Source: Candidatus Hadersleviella danica
GTDB lineage: Bacteria; Chloroflexota; Anaerolineae; Promineifilales; Promineifilaceae
NCBI GenBank assembly: GCA_016711405.1
Contig: JADJSZ010000009.1
Span: 62,001-126,000, forward strand
Reading direction: 5' to 3'
DNA: 64,000 nucleotides
The position numbers were made by a program, and so were the translations under genes. This document shows, piece after piece, positions 32,234 to 40,362 of the stretch. The notes beneath the pieces were generated by a model. The model was given only the letters and a program-made list of their open reading frames with translations. It searched no databases and was not told where the DNA came from. Numbering within the stretch: position 1 is the first letter of the stretch; every line of letters begins with the position of its first letter.

Positions 32234-32719
32234 TTAAATCTCGCGCCGAATGTACTCGTGCGTCACCGTCAACTCCTCAACCCCAATCTCATTGCTATCC
32301 GATTTGGGTTGTGGGCCAGTGACCTTAGCGGGCCAGCCGTTCTCAAAGAACCAGCGAGCCACCGCGTCGCCGCGTTGGTTAAACATGGTGATGGTTCCGT
32401 TGACCCGTGCCGTGTCAATGTTGCCATCCAACACCTCTTGCCGCCATTGCCAAATGGAGGTGTTTTCGGTGATGCCGCGCTTGAGGACGATGTTTTCCCA
32501 CTTTAAACGGCCGGGGATTTTCATCGTCACCTCTTGCCCCGTCTCACTCACCACCTTATGCTCCGCCACCTCATGCTCCGAGCCAAGCCCCGAGCATTCC
32601 GTGAAATAGCCCAGCACCTTGCCAGCCACATCAATGCTAAAGTGAAAGCCAACTAAGGGGTCCGAAAACTCCCCTTGGCCAGCGGTACGTCCCGGTTGAA
32701 TCGTTGTCGTTCTCGACAT
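32234..32719 (-). CDS. Tail tube protein (Afp1/Pvc1, gp19 family)
   Basis: 161 residues, intact. FHFSIDVAGKVLGYFTECSG, KWENIVLKRGITENTSIWQW, VNGTITMFNQRGDAVARWFF and VEELTVTHEYIRREI are textbook gp19-type tube features. The ATG at 32719 has AAGGAG seven bases upstream. It builds the inner tube through which cargo passes. It follows the sheath gene. Confidence 0.94.
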   Translation of the reverse strand: MSRTTTIQPGRTAGQGEFSDPLVGFHFSIDVAGKVLGYFTECSGLGSEHEVAEHKVVSETGQEVTMKIPGRLKWENIVLKRGITENTSIWQWRQEVLDGNIDTARVNGTITMFNQRGDAVARWFFENGWPAKVTGPQPKSDSNEIGVEELTVTHEYIRREI

Positions 32720-32735
32720 GGTTTATCTCCTTGAG

Positions 32736-32808
32736 AAGTGGTTAGTGGATAGTGGCGAGTGGTTAGTAAGATTCACTAACCACTAATCACTAATCACTAG
32801 CCACTATT
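32736..32808. repeat. TTAGTGG/CACTAACCAC repeat hairpin between sheath and tube
   Basis: AGTGGTTAGTGGATAGTGG faces CACTAACCACTAATCACTA. The inverted arrangement sits right after the sheath stop, where an RNA hairpin could tune the sheath:tube ratio. Confidence 0.5.
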
Positions 32809-34361
32809 TACTCACTCTCAGCATCTGCGCCCGCCCATTGGCTGAGGCGGAAGATGACAAACTCGGCCGGTTTCACGGGCGAAATGCCCACTTCGATGAT
32901 GAGCTGGCCAAGGTCGCGTACATCGGCCGAATTTAACTCGCCATCGCACTTTACATAGAACGCCTCGCCTTCGGATGCGCCAAAGAGTGCCCCACTGCCC
33001 CATACCGTGCGCAGGAAAGCTGTCACATCGCGGCGCACTTTGGCCCATAGCGTACTGCTGTTTGGCTCAAAGACCACCCATTGCAAGCCCGCATCCATCG
33101 AAGCGGCCACATAGATGAACAGCCGGCGGACATTGATATACCGCCACGCCCCATCACTGCTGAGCGTGCGTGCGCCCCAGATGCGAATGCCTGTGCCCGC
33201 AAAGGCGCGGATGCAGTTCACGCCGCGTGGGTTGAGTTGGTCTTGTTCGCCCCGGCTAATGCCCGTTTCGAGAGCGACCACACCCATCAAAATCTCGTTG
33301 GCGGGTGCTTTGTGAACGCCACGGGAGGAATCGGTGCGGTTATACACCCCAGCGACATAGCCACTGGGCGGGGACATGCGCGTGCCACCTTGCACCAAAT
33401 CGGGGATTTGTACCCACGGGTAGTAGAGGGCGGCATAAGACGTATCGAAGTTGACATATTCGCGCCACTCGAGGACTTCTTGGGGGGATAGCCCCGGAGG
33501 CGTATCCAAAATGGCGAAGCGGTAGCGCAACCGCTCGCAATGGGCGACGATGGCGCTTTGGACGGAGCGGACGCGCTCTTTGGCCTCGGCCGTGCCATCG
33601 TACCCCACCATCAGGTCGGGGCAGGTGATGAGGCGCACTTCGTCAATGCCCTCCAGCCCTTCCAAGCCCGTGCGTTTGGCGGCACTGCCGATAAAATCGG
33701 CGGCCGAAAGGGACTGCATGCCACCCCCAGACAACACATACGTGCCATCTACGGGGCCGCTGTTGGCATTGCCCACATCGGAAATGGTGACATTTTCAAA
33801 GACGGCCGAGCCGACGTGCTTGTCGTCGCTCTTCTTCATCGTCAGCCCTGTGGCCGTTTCCCTGCCCACGGTCAGGCTGAACGCCCCTGTGGCTTTGCCA
33901 TCCGCGTCTATTTCGCTGGTGACGGTGACGGCAAGGTTGTTGCCCACGTCGCCCGCCAATTTGGCGGTCACGGTAAAGCTATCCCCTTTGGCCGAGGGGA
34001 TGGTCGCTTTGGCGGCCGTGGCGTCTGTGGCCGACACTTCGTTCATGGCCCGAATGCTGGTCACATAGCAGGGGCCGCCGCCATTGGCAAAATAGCCATA
34101 GACGGCATCGGGCAGATAGGCTCCTGATACAAATTCGCCGAAAATTTTGGTGTAACTCGTCCAACTTGTGACCAAGGTGGGTTTGTTCAGCCGCGATTCA
34201 ACGACAAACTCTTGGCCAGTTTTCGCGTCGAGACGCTTAATACTGGCATCGGCGGTAATGCCGACAAAAGCGGTGAGCGATGTGCCCACCCCCTGTATCG
34301 GCCGCGTGCCCTGTTGGATTTCCTCCACATACACGCCGGGAGAGAGATAGGTGGTTGCCAT
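32808..34361 (-). CDS. Contractile tail sheath protein (Afp2-4/Pvc2-4 type)
   Basis: 517 residues, intact. The N-terminus TTYLSPGVYVEEIQQGTRPI with VGTSLTAFVGIT is the sheath hallmark. The middle (about 150-230) is a variable surface domain; the C-terminal part has RGVNCIRAFAGTGIRIWGAR, WRYINVRRLFIYVAASM and VGISPVKPAEFVIFRLSQW. I chose ATG 34361 because GGAGG lies five bases upstream; an in-frame TTG four codons earlier is inside that site. Only one sheath gene is present, whereas Afp/PVC systems have three. Confidence 0.95.
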   Translation of the reverse strand: MATTYLSPGVYVEEIQQGTRPIQGVGTSLTAFVGITADASIKRLDAKTGQEFVVESRLNKPTLVTSWTSYTKIFGEFVSGAYLPDAVYGYFANGGGPCYVTSIRAMNEVSATDATAAKATIPSAKGDSFTVTAKLAGDVGNNLAVTVTSEIDADGKATGAFSLTVGRETATGLTMKKSDDKHVGSAVFENVTISDVGNANSGPVDGTYVLSGGGMQSLSAADFIGSAAKRTGLEGLEGIDEVRLITCPDLMVGYDGTAEAKERVRSVQSAIVAHCERLRYRFAILDTPPGLSPQEVLEWREYVNFDTSYAALYYPWVQIPDLVQGGTRMSPPSGYVAGVYNRTDSSRGVHKAPANEILMGVVALETGISRGEQDQLNPRGVNCIRAFAGTGIRIWGARTLSSDGAWRYINVRRLFIYVAASMDAGLQWVVFEPNSSTLWAKVRRDVTAFLRTVWGSGALFGASEGEAFYVKCDGELNSADVRDLGQLIIEVGISPVKPAEFVIFRLSQWAGADAESE

Positions 34362-34394
34362 ACAATCCTCCAAATAAAGTGGTTAGTGATGAGT

Positions 34395-34487
34395 GGTTAG
34401 TGGTTAAGATAGAGATGGGAGATAGAGTAGAGGGGATTGCTGGGTGAGCCAACTAAGGATTCCTCTATCTCTATCTCTACCCTCTAT
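34395..34487. repeat. CTCTATCTC/GAGATAGAG repeat hairpin
   Basis: GATAGAGATGGGAGATAGAG faces CCTCTATCTCTATCTCTACC, forming an inverted pair in the spacer between the DUF4255 gene and the sheath gene. Confidence 0.5.
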
Positions 34488-35333
34488 CTAGAATTGAATA
34501 TCGTATTTCCCCTGTGCGTCGGGGATGGTGAGCGGCCGTTCGACGGCCGTGCCTTCGGTGGGGGTGACGATGAGGGTGTGTTCGCCAGCGGGGAGGCCGC
34601 GCAGTTGGTAACGGCCGTCTGCATCCGTCACCGTGGCAATGCCCCGCCCTTTGACCCGCACCTCGGCCGAGGCCAGCGGTTGGTCGTTGTGCAAGACTTG
34701 CCCGCCAAAGCCATACAGTTGCGAATCGCGCCGAATCGGCTTGGCCGTGTTCGTTTCGGGGTCGGGCTGGGTTTGGTCTATGCCAAACGACAGTGTGCTG
34801 ACCATCGGGTCGAACTCTTCCGCCCACGGATCCATCGTAATCGTGATGACATAGGAGATGCTCGGCCGCATTTCGTTGTCCAACGCGCTCCACACCTCGG
34901 CCGGGTTGGTCAGCTTGTCGTGCGCGGCCAACTTGGTGCGGATGTCGAACGCTTGGCTTTGGAGCCGGTCTACAAGCATGTCGCGGGTTAAATCGGGGTG
35001 GCGGAAAAGCGCCATCATGGAACGCGCCAGCAAGCGGTGTTCGTCGCTGGGGTCGTTGGCCCATGCTGTCAGGATATAGTGGCAATCCACGCGCAAGGGG
35101 GCCATTTTGCGGCCGATGCCCTCATCGCTGACATTGCCCGTTTGCTCCCAGCCAAACTTGCGCAGGGCGGAGTTCTCGCGAATGTCGTAGAGGAACAGGT
35201 TAATCGTCGGCCGACTGAGACGCGCACTCCACTCCCGCTTGGGCATGTCAAACGCGATATCTATCTCGTTATCCGTGACAGGCATTTCACGGATGAGCAG
35301 TTGGCGGATGGTCTCGTCGAGCGCGTCTATCAT
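34488..35333 (-). CDS. DUF4255 tail terminator/cap protein (Afp16/Pvc16 type) with C-terminal beta-sandwich
   Basis: 281 residues, intact. Residues 1-185 are the DUF4255 domain (MIDALDETIRQLLIREMP, ARLSRPTINLFLYDIRENS, CHYILTAWANDPSDEHRLLA). Residues 205-281 form a carboxypeptidase-regulatory-like domain (VLHNDQPLASAEVRVKG, VTDADGRYQLRGLPAGEHT). DUF4255 proteins cap the end of the tube and sheath. The added beta-sandwich could decorate the distal end of the particle. Confidence 0.9.
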   Translation of the reverse strand: MIDALDETIRQLLIREMPVTDNEIDIAFDMPKREWSARLSRPTINLFLYDIRENSALRKFGWEQTGNVSDEGIGRKMAPLRVDCHYILTAWANDPSDEHRLLARSMMALFRHPDLTRDMLVDRLQSQAFDIRTKLAAHDKLTNPAEVWSALDNEMRPSISYVITITMDPWAEEFDPMVSTLSFGIDQTQPDPETNTAKPIRRDSQLYGFGGQVLHNDQPLASAEVRVKGRGIATVTDADGRYQLRGLPAGEHTLIVTPTEGTAVERPLTIPDAQGKYDIQF

Positions 35334-35392
35334 TAGAGTGGTTAGTGGTTAGTGGTTAGTGGGGGGGTGCCATACTATTCACTACTTACTTT

Positions 35393-36088
35393 TTACTGTT
35401 GCATCTCTTCCTCTTCCACTTCCTGCCGCTGGAGCCTTTTGGTCATCACCTCTTCCTCTTCTTCGGCGGGTTTGGCCATGAGTTCTTCTTCCTCGGGGGC
35501 GGCGGCGCGTTGTACGCCCATGTCGCCGCCGCCTGTCAGGTGGTCGGCCACGCGGTCCGCTTCCGCCTCGTGGGAATCGTGCGGGTCGTTGACTTGCAGG
35601 GGGCCTTCGCTGATGGCGCCGGGGGCTGTTTTTTGCTGAACGACGTGGGTCAGTTCGTGGTGGATGAGTTTTTGGCCGTCGGAGCTGTGGGGTGAATACT
35701 CGCCTTCGCGGAAGAAGATATCTTGCCCCGTGGTGAAGGCGCGCGCCCCGATTTGGCGGTTGATTTGGTCGGCTTCGTTGTCGGTGTGGATGCGGACTCC
35801 CTCAAAGTCGGCTCCGAGTGCTTCGCCTGCGTTGCTGGCCACATGGCGGTCGAGTGGCTGGCCTTCGCCCCGTTGGCGTTGGATGGCGGTGCTGGTTTCG
35901 TCGTCGAGTTCGGCCGCGCCCATGCCTGAGCGTTGGACCATGCGTTGCACGGCCGCGTTGCCGGCCGTCCTCTGCAAATGGTGCAAGGGGGATTCTGTCC
36001 CTGCGTCCATCTCGGGTTCGGATTCGGCCGTGGGCGGCTTTTTGCGCCGCACCTTGTTCTCTTCATCGAATGCGCGTTCGCTGGTCAT
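35393..36088 (-). CDS. Small DUF4157 (eCIS core domain) protein, first gene of the eCIS run
   Basis: 231 residues with ATG at 36088 chosen for its ribosome site (GGAG, eight bases upstream). LHHLQRTAGNAAVQRMVQR (residues 35-53) is the shared YGN/VQR-type motif. DUF4157 spans about 75-155 with GVRIHTDNEADQINRQIG, ARAFTTGQDIFFREGEYSP and HHELTHVVQQ (HExxH at 144-148). A DSHEAEADRVAD motif follows. The tail is Glu-rich with a final LQRQ. HExxH suggests a metallopeptidase-like fold, but catalysis is not shown. Being first in the run, directly under the Pho-box-like promoter, it may be a regulator, maturation factor or cargo. Confidence 0.85.
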   Translation of the reverse strand: MTSERAFDEENKVRRKKPPTAESEPEMDAGTESPLHHLQRTAGNAAVQRMVQRSGMGAAELDDETSTAIQRQRGEGQPLDRHVASNAGEALGADFEGVRIHTDNEADQINRQIGARAFTTGQDIFFREGEYSPHSSDGQKLIHHELTHVVQQKTAPGAISEGPLQVNDPHDSHEAEADRVADHLTGGGDMGVQRAAAPEEEELMAKPAEEEEEVMTKRLQRQEVEEEEMQQ

Positions 36089-36123
36089 CACACACTCCAA
36101 GTTAAACGGAATTACCAACTGGT

Positions 36124-36157
36124 AGTGTAGCAAGGGGGTGTGACAGTTGCGTGACAG
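36124..36157 (-). promoter_or_regulatory. Pho-box-like promoter of the eCIS operon
   Basis: On the minus strand CTGTCACGCAACTGTCAC (36157-36140) is a 7-bp direct repeat with 11-bp period, matching the PhoB box layout CTGTCAT-N4-CTGTCAT. Ten bases further lies TACACT (36129-36124), a fair -10 element at the distance used in Pho promoters, where the box replaces the -35. The leader to ATG 36088 would be about 30 nt with GGAG near its end. No other -35 is visible. Inferred from sequence only. Confidence 0.5.
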
Positions 36158-36168
36158 TTTGAGGAGGT

Positions 36169-36193
36169 GCGACGCACTTTTAAAGTGCGTCGC
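36169..36193. promoter_or_regulatory. Perfect 12-bp palindrome in the divergent promoter region
   Basis: GCGACGCACTTT, one central T, then AAAGTGCGTCGC, followed on the plus strand by TGTTTT. It lies between the eCIS promoter and the NACHT gene. It could be an operator, or a plus-strand terminator/attenuator ahead of the NACHT gene. Confidence 0.5.
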
Positions 36194-36406
36194 TGTTTTC
36201 ACCTGCTTAAACATTTGGCGTTAGATAGGGCATGTTCCGGCCCCCTAGCCGAGTTCGGGGGGGTGTGCATGGTGGCCTGTCTGGCGGTCTTGGCCGTGCC
36301 CATGGCAAGGCGCTGCGCGGCGCCCGGAGCCTCCAGTGGGTTGGGGGGGGCCGCTGTTCTTTGCTACTTTGCCGAACCACCACCCACCCGCCACAGGAGC
36401 GAGACA

Positions 36407-39026
36407 ATGACCAACCCCTCGATGAACCAACTATACAAACAAGGCTTGCTTTCCAAAGCCAGCTATCTTGCCTTTGGTGGTGATTTTGTCGGCCGTGACA
36501 AAAATAGGTGAAAACCAGTTCAACGCTCTACGGGACATTAACATCCACCACCACGCTACTCCAGCCCCCAGCCCCACTTCCCGCCCCGACGAATGGCCGC
36601 ACAGCTATTTGGCCGAAATTATCCAAATGCCGCCGGGTGAACATGGCCATAGACCCCCGCGCCCAAGTGCGCGGCGTGCCGAACTCTCCGCCTCTTCACC
36701 AGCCTTGATGTAGAGCGCAGTGTGCATGGAACTTTGCTATTACGACATGAAGTATTACATGAAGAGCGGCGCCAACCCGTGCTGGAGGCCATCAGCCAGC
36801 ACCCCAAGCTGGTGCTAAAAGGGGCACCGGGGGCGGGCAAATCCACCCTCGTGCGCATCATCTGCCTCTCTGTTTGGCAGGGAGGCGTTGGGCGGGGAAC
36901 AAACCAATGTTGCCTTGTTGGCCGAGCAAGGGGTGGCAACGTCCGCCCTGCTCCCTGTTCATGTGATTTTGCGCGATTACGCCGCCGTGGCCTGCCGCCA
37001 AGTAAAACCTGTGGCAATTCATCACCAACGAATTGCAGGAAGGGGAGTTGCCCCGCTGTGTGGCTCCGCTGGAAACACCTCAAAACACAAGGGGCTTGCT
37101 CTTGCTGGATGGCTAGGACGAAGTGCCCGAACCGAACGAGCGGCGGGAGGCGTTGCAAAAGCCATCGAGCAGTTTGAGAGGGATTTTCCCAAAGTGCGCA
37201 TCTTGGTGACCACCCGCCCCCTATGCCTATGACAAAAGTGGCGGCTGACCGAGTTTGCCGATAGCGAACTACTCGACTTTTCGCCCGAGCAAATCGAGAC
37301 GTATATCGGCCGTTGGTACACCGCCGCCGCCACCCAAGACCCCGATCTGCCCCCCGACCGCGCCACCACCTATGCCCAACAACTGCAACGGGAAGTCGCC
37401 CAAAACAAAAACCTGCACGACTTGGCCGAACGTCCCCTCCTCCTCGCCCTGATGGTCTCCCTGCACCGTTCCCGCGATGGGGGGGCACTTCCCCATCGGC
37501 GGGTTGATTTATACGACGAGAGCGTTAACTTGCTCCTCGACTTGTGGCAACGCCCCAAAGTTATCTACGATGCGCAGGGGCGAGAAATGAGTGAGGAGCG
37601 CAACGCCCTGACCGAATTGGGCATAGACCACGCTTCGCTTCGTGCCGCCCTGAGTGAACTGGCTTACGAGGCACCACACCCAGCCCGATTTGGTGGGGAA
37701 CCGCCGACATTACCCGCGCCCAACTGATTACCGCCCTCGACAAAGCCATCCCCAAAGAGAAGGAGCCGAGGTAAAACCAGAGCGTGATTGCCAATTATGT
37801 GCGGGATAGGGCGGGCTTATTGGAAGACCGCGACGGGGATATTTACGGCTTTCCCCACCGCACCTTTCAGGAGTATTTGGCCGCCATGCACTTGGCCAGC
37901 CAACTGAGCTTCCCCCAAAACTTGGTGGAATTAGCGCGGCGCGACCCCGCCCGCTGGCGGGAAGCGGTCTTGTTGGCGGGCAACAATGTTTCCCAGCCCC
38001 GCTTTTTGTGGAGCACCATCGAAGCCCTTTATGTGCGCCAGCAGACACCCCCTGCCCAGCCCAGTGAGGCGGATTTTTGGGGTGGCTTTTTGGCGGGGCA
38101 ATTGTGGTGGGATAGCGAACTGCGCCACAGCCCCGAGGTGGATGAGACAGTATTGGCAGGGGTGCGCCACTGGCAGGTGGCCATTTTAACGCATGGGGCA
38201 CTGCCCCCCCGCGACCGTGCCGCCGCTGGGCGAGTATTGGCGGAACTAGGCGACCCGCGCGAGGGTGGGGGTGGTGGATGGCTTGCCCGATGTGGCGTGG
38301 GGCGGGGTGGTGAAAGCGGGCAAATACACGATTGGGGATAAGCGGGAGAGCGATAACCCTGTGAGGTGGAAATTTCCATTGGCCAAGACTACCAATTGGC
38401 CAAATACCCCTTACCAATTGCCCAGTTCCAATGCTTTGTGGAAGCGAAGGATTTTGGGAACGACGAATGGTGGAAGGGAATGCCTGAAGAGGTAATTTCG
38501 GGCAAGGTGAGGAAGTTGAACCCACCCACTTGCTTTATGCCAATCATCCTCGCGAAACAGTCAGTTGGTATCAGGCGGTGGCTTTTACTCGTTGGCTGAG
38601 TGACAAATTGGGGTATGAGGTGCGTTTGCCCCATGAGCATGAATGGGAGGTGGCGGCCAAATACCAGCACGGCCGCACCTACCCGTGGGGCGAAGATGAA
38701 TTTGACTCCACCAAAGCGAACACGGCCGAAGGCGGCCTTGGCCAAACCACGGCCGTTGGCCTCTACCCCACTGGCCGCCAATCCACCTTAGACCTTTACG
38801 ATTTGAGCGGGAATGTGCTTGAATGGTGCCAAAACAAATACAACGACCCCACCCAAGATGAGGTAGATGACAGCGGCGACTCCGCGGTTTGCGCGGCGGG
38901 TCGTGGCTACCGCTTCAACCATCGCGCGCGGCGTCTCGCGCCATCGACCATCCTAACAACCGCGACAACTACCTCGGTTTTCGGCTGGTGCGGTGCGTTC
39001 GTCCCCCATCTCTTTTTGCCCACTGA
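36407..39026 (+). pseudogene. NACHT (STAND NTPase) - formylglycine-generating-enzyme-like protein, heavily frameshifted
   Basis: ATG 36407 has AGGAG upstream and gives YLAFGGDFVGRDKN, a common start of NACHT proteins. The frame then breaks repeatedly. Pieces in order: LVLKGAPGAGKSTLVRI (P-loop, 36821-36847), FERDFPKVRILVTTRP, LLDFSPEQIETYIGRWYT, LAERPLLLALMVSLHRS, YGFPHRTFQEYLAAMHLA (NACHT helical part), then an FGE/SUMF-like domain with ETVSWYQAVAFTRWLSD, RLPHEHEWEVAAKY, LYDLSGNVLEW, LRGGSW and NNRDNYLGFRLVR to a stop at 39024-39026. Such STAND proteins are often involved in defence or signalling. At least eight frame changes make this a decayed gene or a badly sequenced one. Confidence 0.7.
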
Positions 39027-39062
39027 TCACTGGGCCGTAATCGACCGGTAGGGAGATAGGCC

Positions 39063-39095
39063 ACTCCGCGCTTGCGCGGAGTCCGATAATTTTTT
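39063..39095 (+). terminator. Terminator-like hairpin after the NACHT-FGE gene
   Basis: ACTCCGCGC pairs with GCGCGGAGT and is followed after eight bases by six T. It lies 37 bases after the gene stop. Confidence 0.5.
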
Positions 39096-39107
39096 CGTTC
39101 CGCTGTG

Positions 39108-39551
39108 GACGGTCTCCCGACCGCTCCACCCGCTCCCCCCACCAACACCTCCCGGGGGGGGGCCGCCAACTCATTAACGCAAACCACCTAACGCCCCGCC
39201 CGCTCGCCCATCTGTTTGCCGCGCCACGGGCGAGCGGGCGGCATGACACGGCCGCCTGTTCTTCGTTCCCCCTCGCGCCCCCCGCCCCACCAACATGCCC
39301 GCTGGGACGGTCTCCCGACCGCTCCACCATCCCCCACCCAACACCCCCGTAGGGGTGGAAGGCGCGGCAACAGACGGGGCAAACGTGCGGGGTTCCTTCC
39401 GCGCCTCCTCGCCCTGTGTTGGCCGCATGTGTAGGTGGTTGGAAACGCAGGGCGAGGAGGCGGCGAGAGGGTGTTTGGTGTTCTTCGTTGCCATCATGCG
39501 CCGCCTTCTCCCTACGATATGCCCGCTTGGATGGCCTCCCGACCGCTCCAC
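39108..39551. repeat. GC-rich dispersed repeat, three copies with a CGGTC-tccc-GACCG hairpin core
   Basis: GACGGTCTCCCGACCGCTCC occurs at 39108-39130 and 39306-39328, and a variant (GGCCTCCCGACCGCTCCACC) at 39530-39551. The last two copies are preceded by ATGCCCGCT(G/T)GGA, and the similarity extends further upstream (TGTTCTTCGTT at some distance). The DNA shows no convincing protein. Confidence 0.65.
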
Positions 39552-39652
39552 CCACCCCCACCCCCCCCCCCGCCCCCACCCAACCACCACACCATGCCAA
39601 GCAAAGCCATCCCCAACTATGCCCCAATCGCCAATAGAAAATGCCTAAGCAA

Positions 39653-39845
39653 TGGCAGAGGAGCTAGACGAAATAGTAGAGGAGCAAGAAAAAATGGCAA
39701 AGGAGTAAGAAGAAATAGCTGAGGAGCAAGAAGAAATGATAAAGGAGCTAGGACAAATCGTAGAGGAGCAAGAAGAAATAATAAAGGAGGAGCAGAGGAG
39801 CTAGAAGAAATAGCTGAGGAGCTAGAATAAATGGCAAAGGAGCAA
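39653..39845. repeat. 21-bp tandem repeat, heptad-coding on both strands
   Basis: Units close to GAGGAGCAAGAAGAAATAGC repeat about eight times. The plus strand reads as acidic coiled-coil heptads (EELDEIV, EEQEKMA, EEQEEMI, KELGQIV, EEQEEII) interrupted by TAA and TAG. The minus strand is open for 119 codons (39976-39617) and reads PLLFLLA, PLRFVLA, PLSFLLA, but has no ribosome site. This is probably remains of a coiled-coil gene. Confidence 0.6.
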
Positions 39846-40362
39846 AGATTTATAATATTTCTAATCATTGCTATAAAAATAAAAGGCATAACCATGATAC
39901 AAATAAAAACTCTATAAATGTGTCTCTCATACGATTTATTTTTATTGCCATCATAATAATATTCGTTATAGAACATTTAAGATGGGTTGGGCAGTATAAA
40001 AAATAATTGAGCTTTTATTATATTTCTTCCACCCAGCCCCACCCCACCAACGTGGGGGGAATTGTGAATTGTGAATTGGGAATGGTTAATTGTGAATGGG
40101 GGTTTGTGGTTGGTGTGACGTTGTCGGGGTGGGGGGCACGGCCGTTGCGCGAATGAAAACCATGCGGCATTGTCGCCCGTGCCACCCCCTCCTTCGCAAC
40201 CCATTTCGCCCGCTGGCCAAAATTGGCTACAATCTACTGCGCTTCACGGCCGCTGGCCGTGTATTTTGAGGGTTACTGGTTACTCGTTATTCGTTATTCA
40301 ATCCGCAATCCCCATTCCGCAATCCGCAATCCCAATTAACCATTCCCAATTCACAATTCTTC
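39846..40362. other. AT-rich spacer and simple-repeat region, no gene seen
   Basis: From 39846 to about 40030 the DNA is strikingly AT-rich with no ORF supported by a start signal. Then come repeats of AATTGTGAATTGTGAATTGG (40060-40105), GGTTACTCGTTATTCGTTATT (40270-40300) and CCGCAATCCCCATTCCGCAA (40300-40335), leading to the next gene. Confidence 0.6.

Noticed and set aside
524..36088. Prophage interpretation of the contractile tail genes
   Set aside because: DUF4157, DUF4255, the AAA+ ATPase and paired LysM proteins are eCIS features, and no capsid, portal, terminase, integrase or lysis gene is seen.
36619..37488. 289-codon minus-strand open frame
   Set aside because: Antisense to the NACHT region with its P-loop; Arg/Pro-rich composition typical of GC-rich shadow frames.
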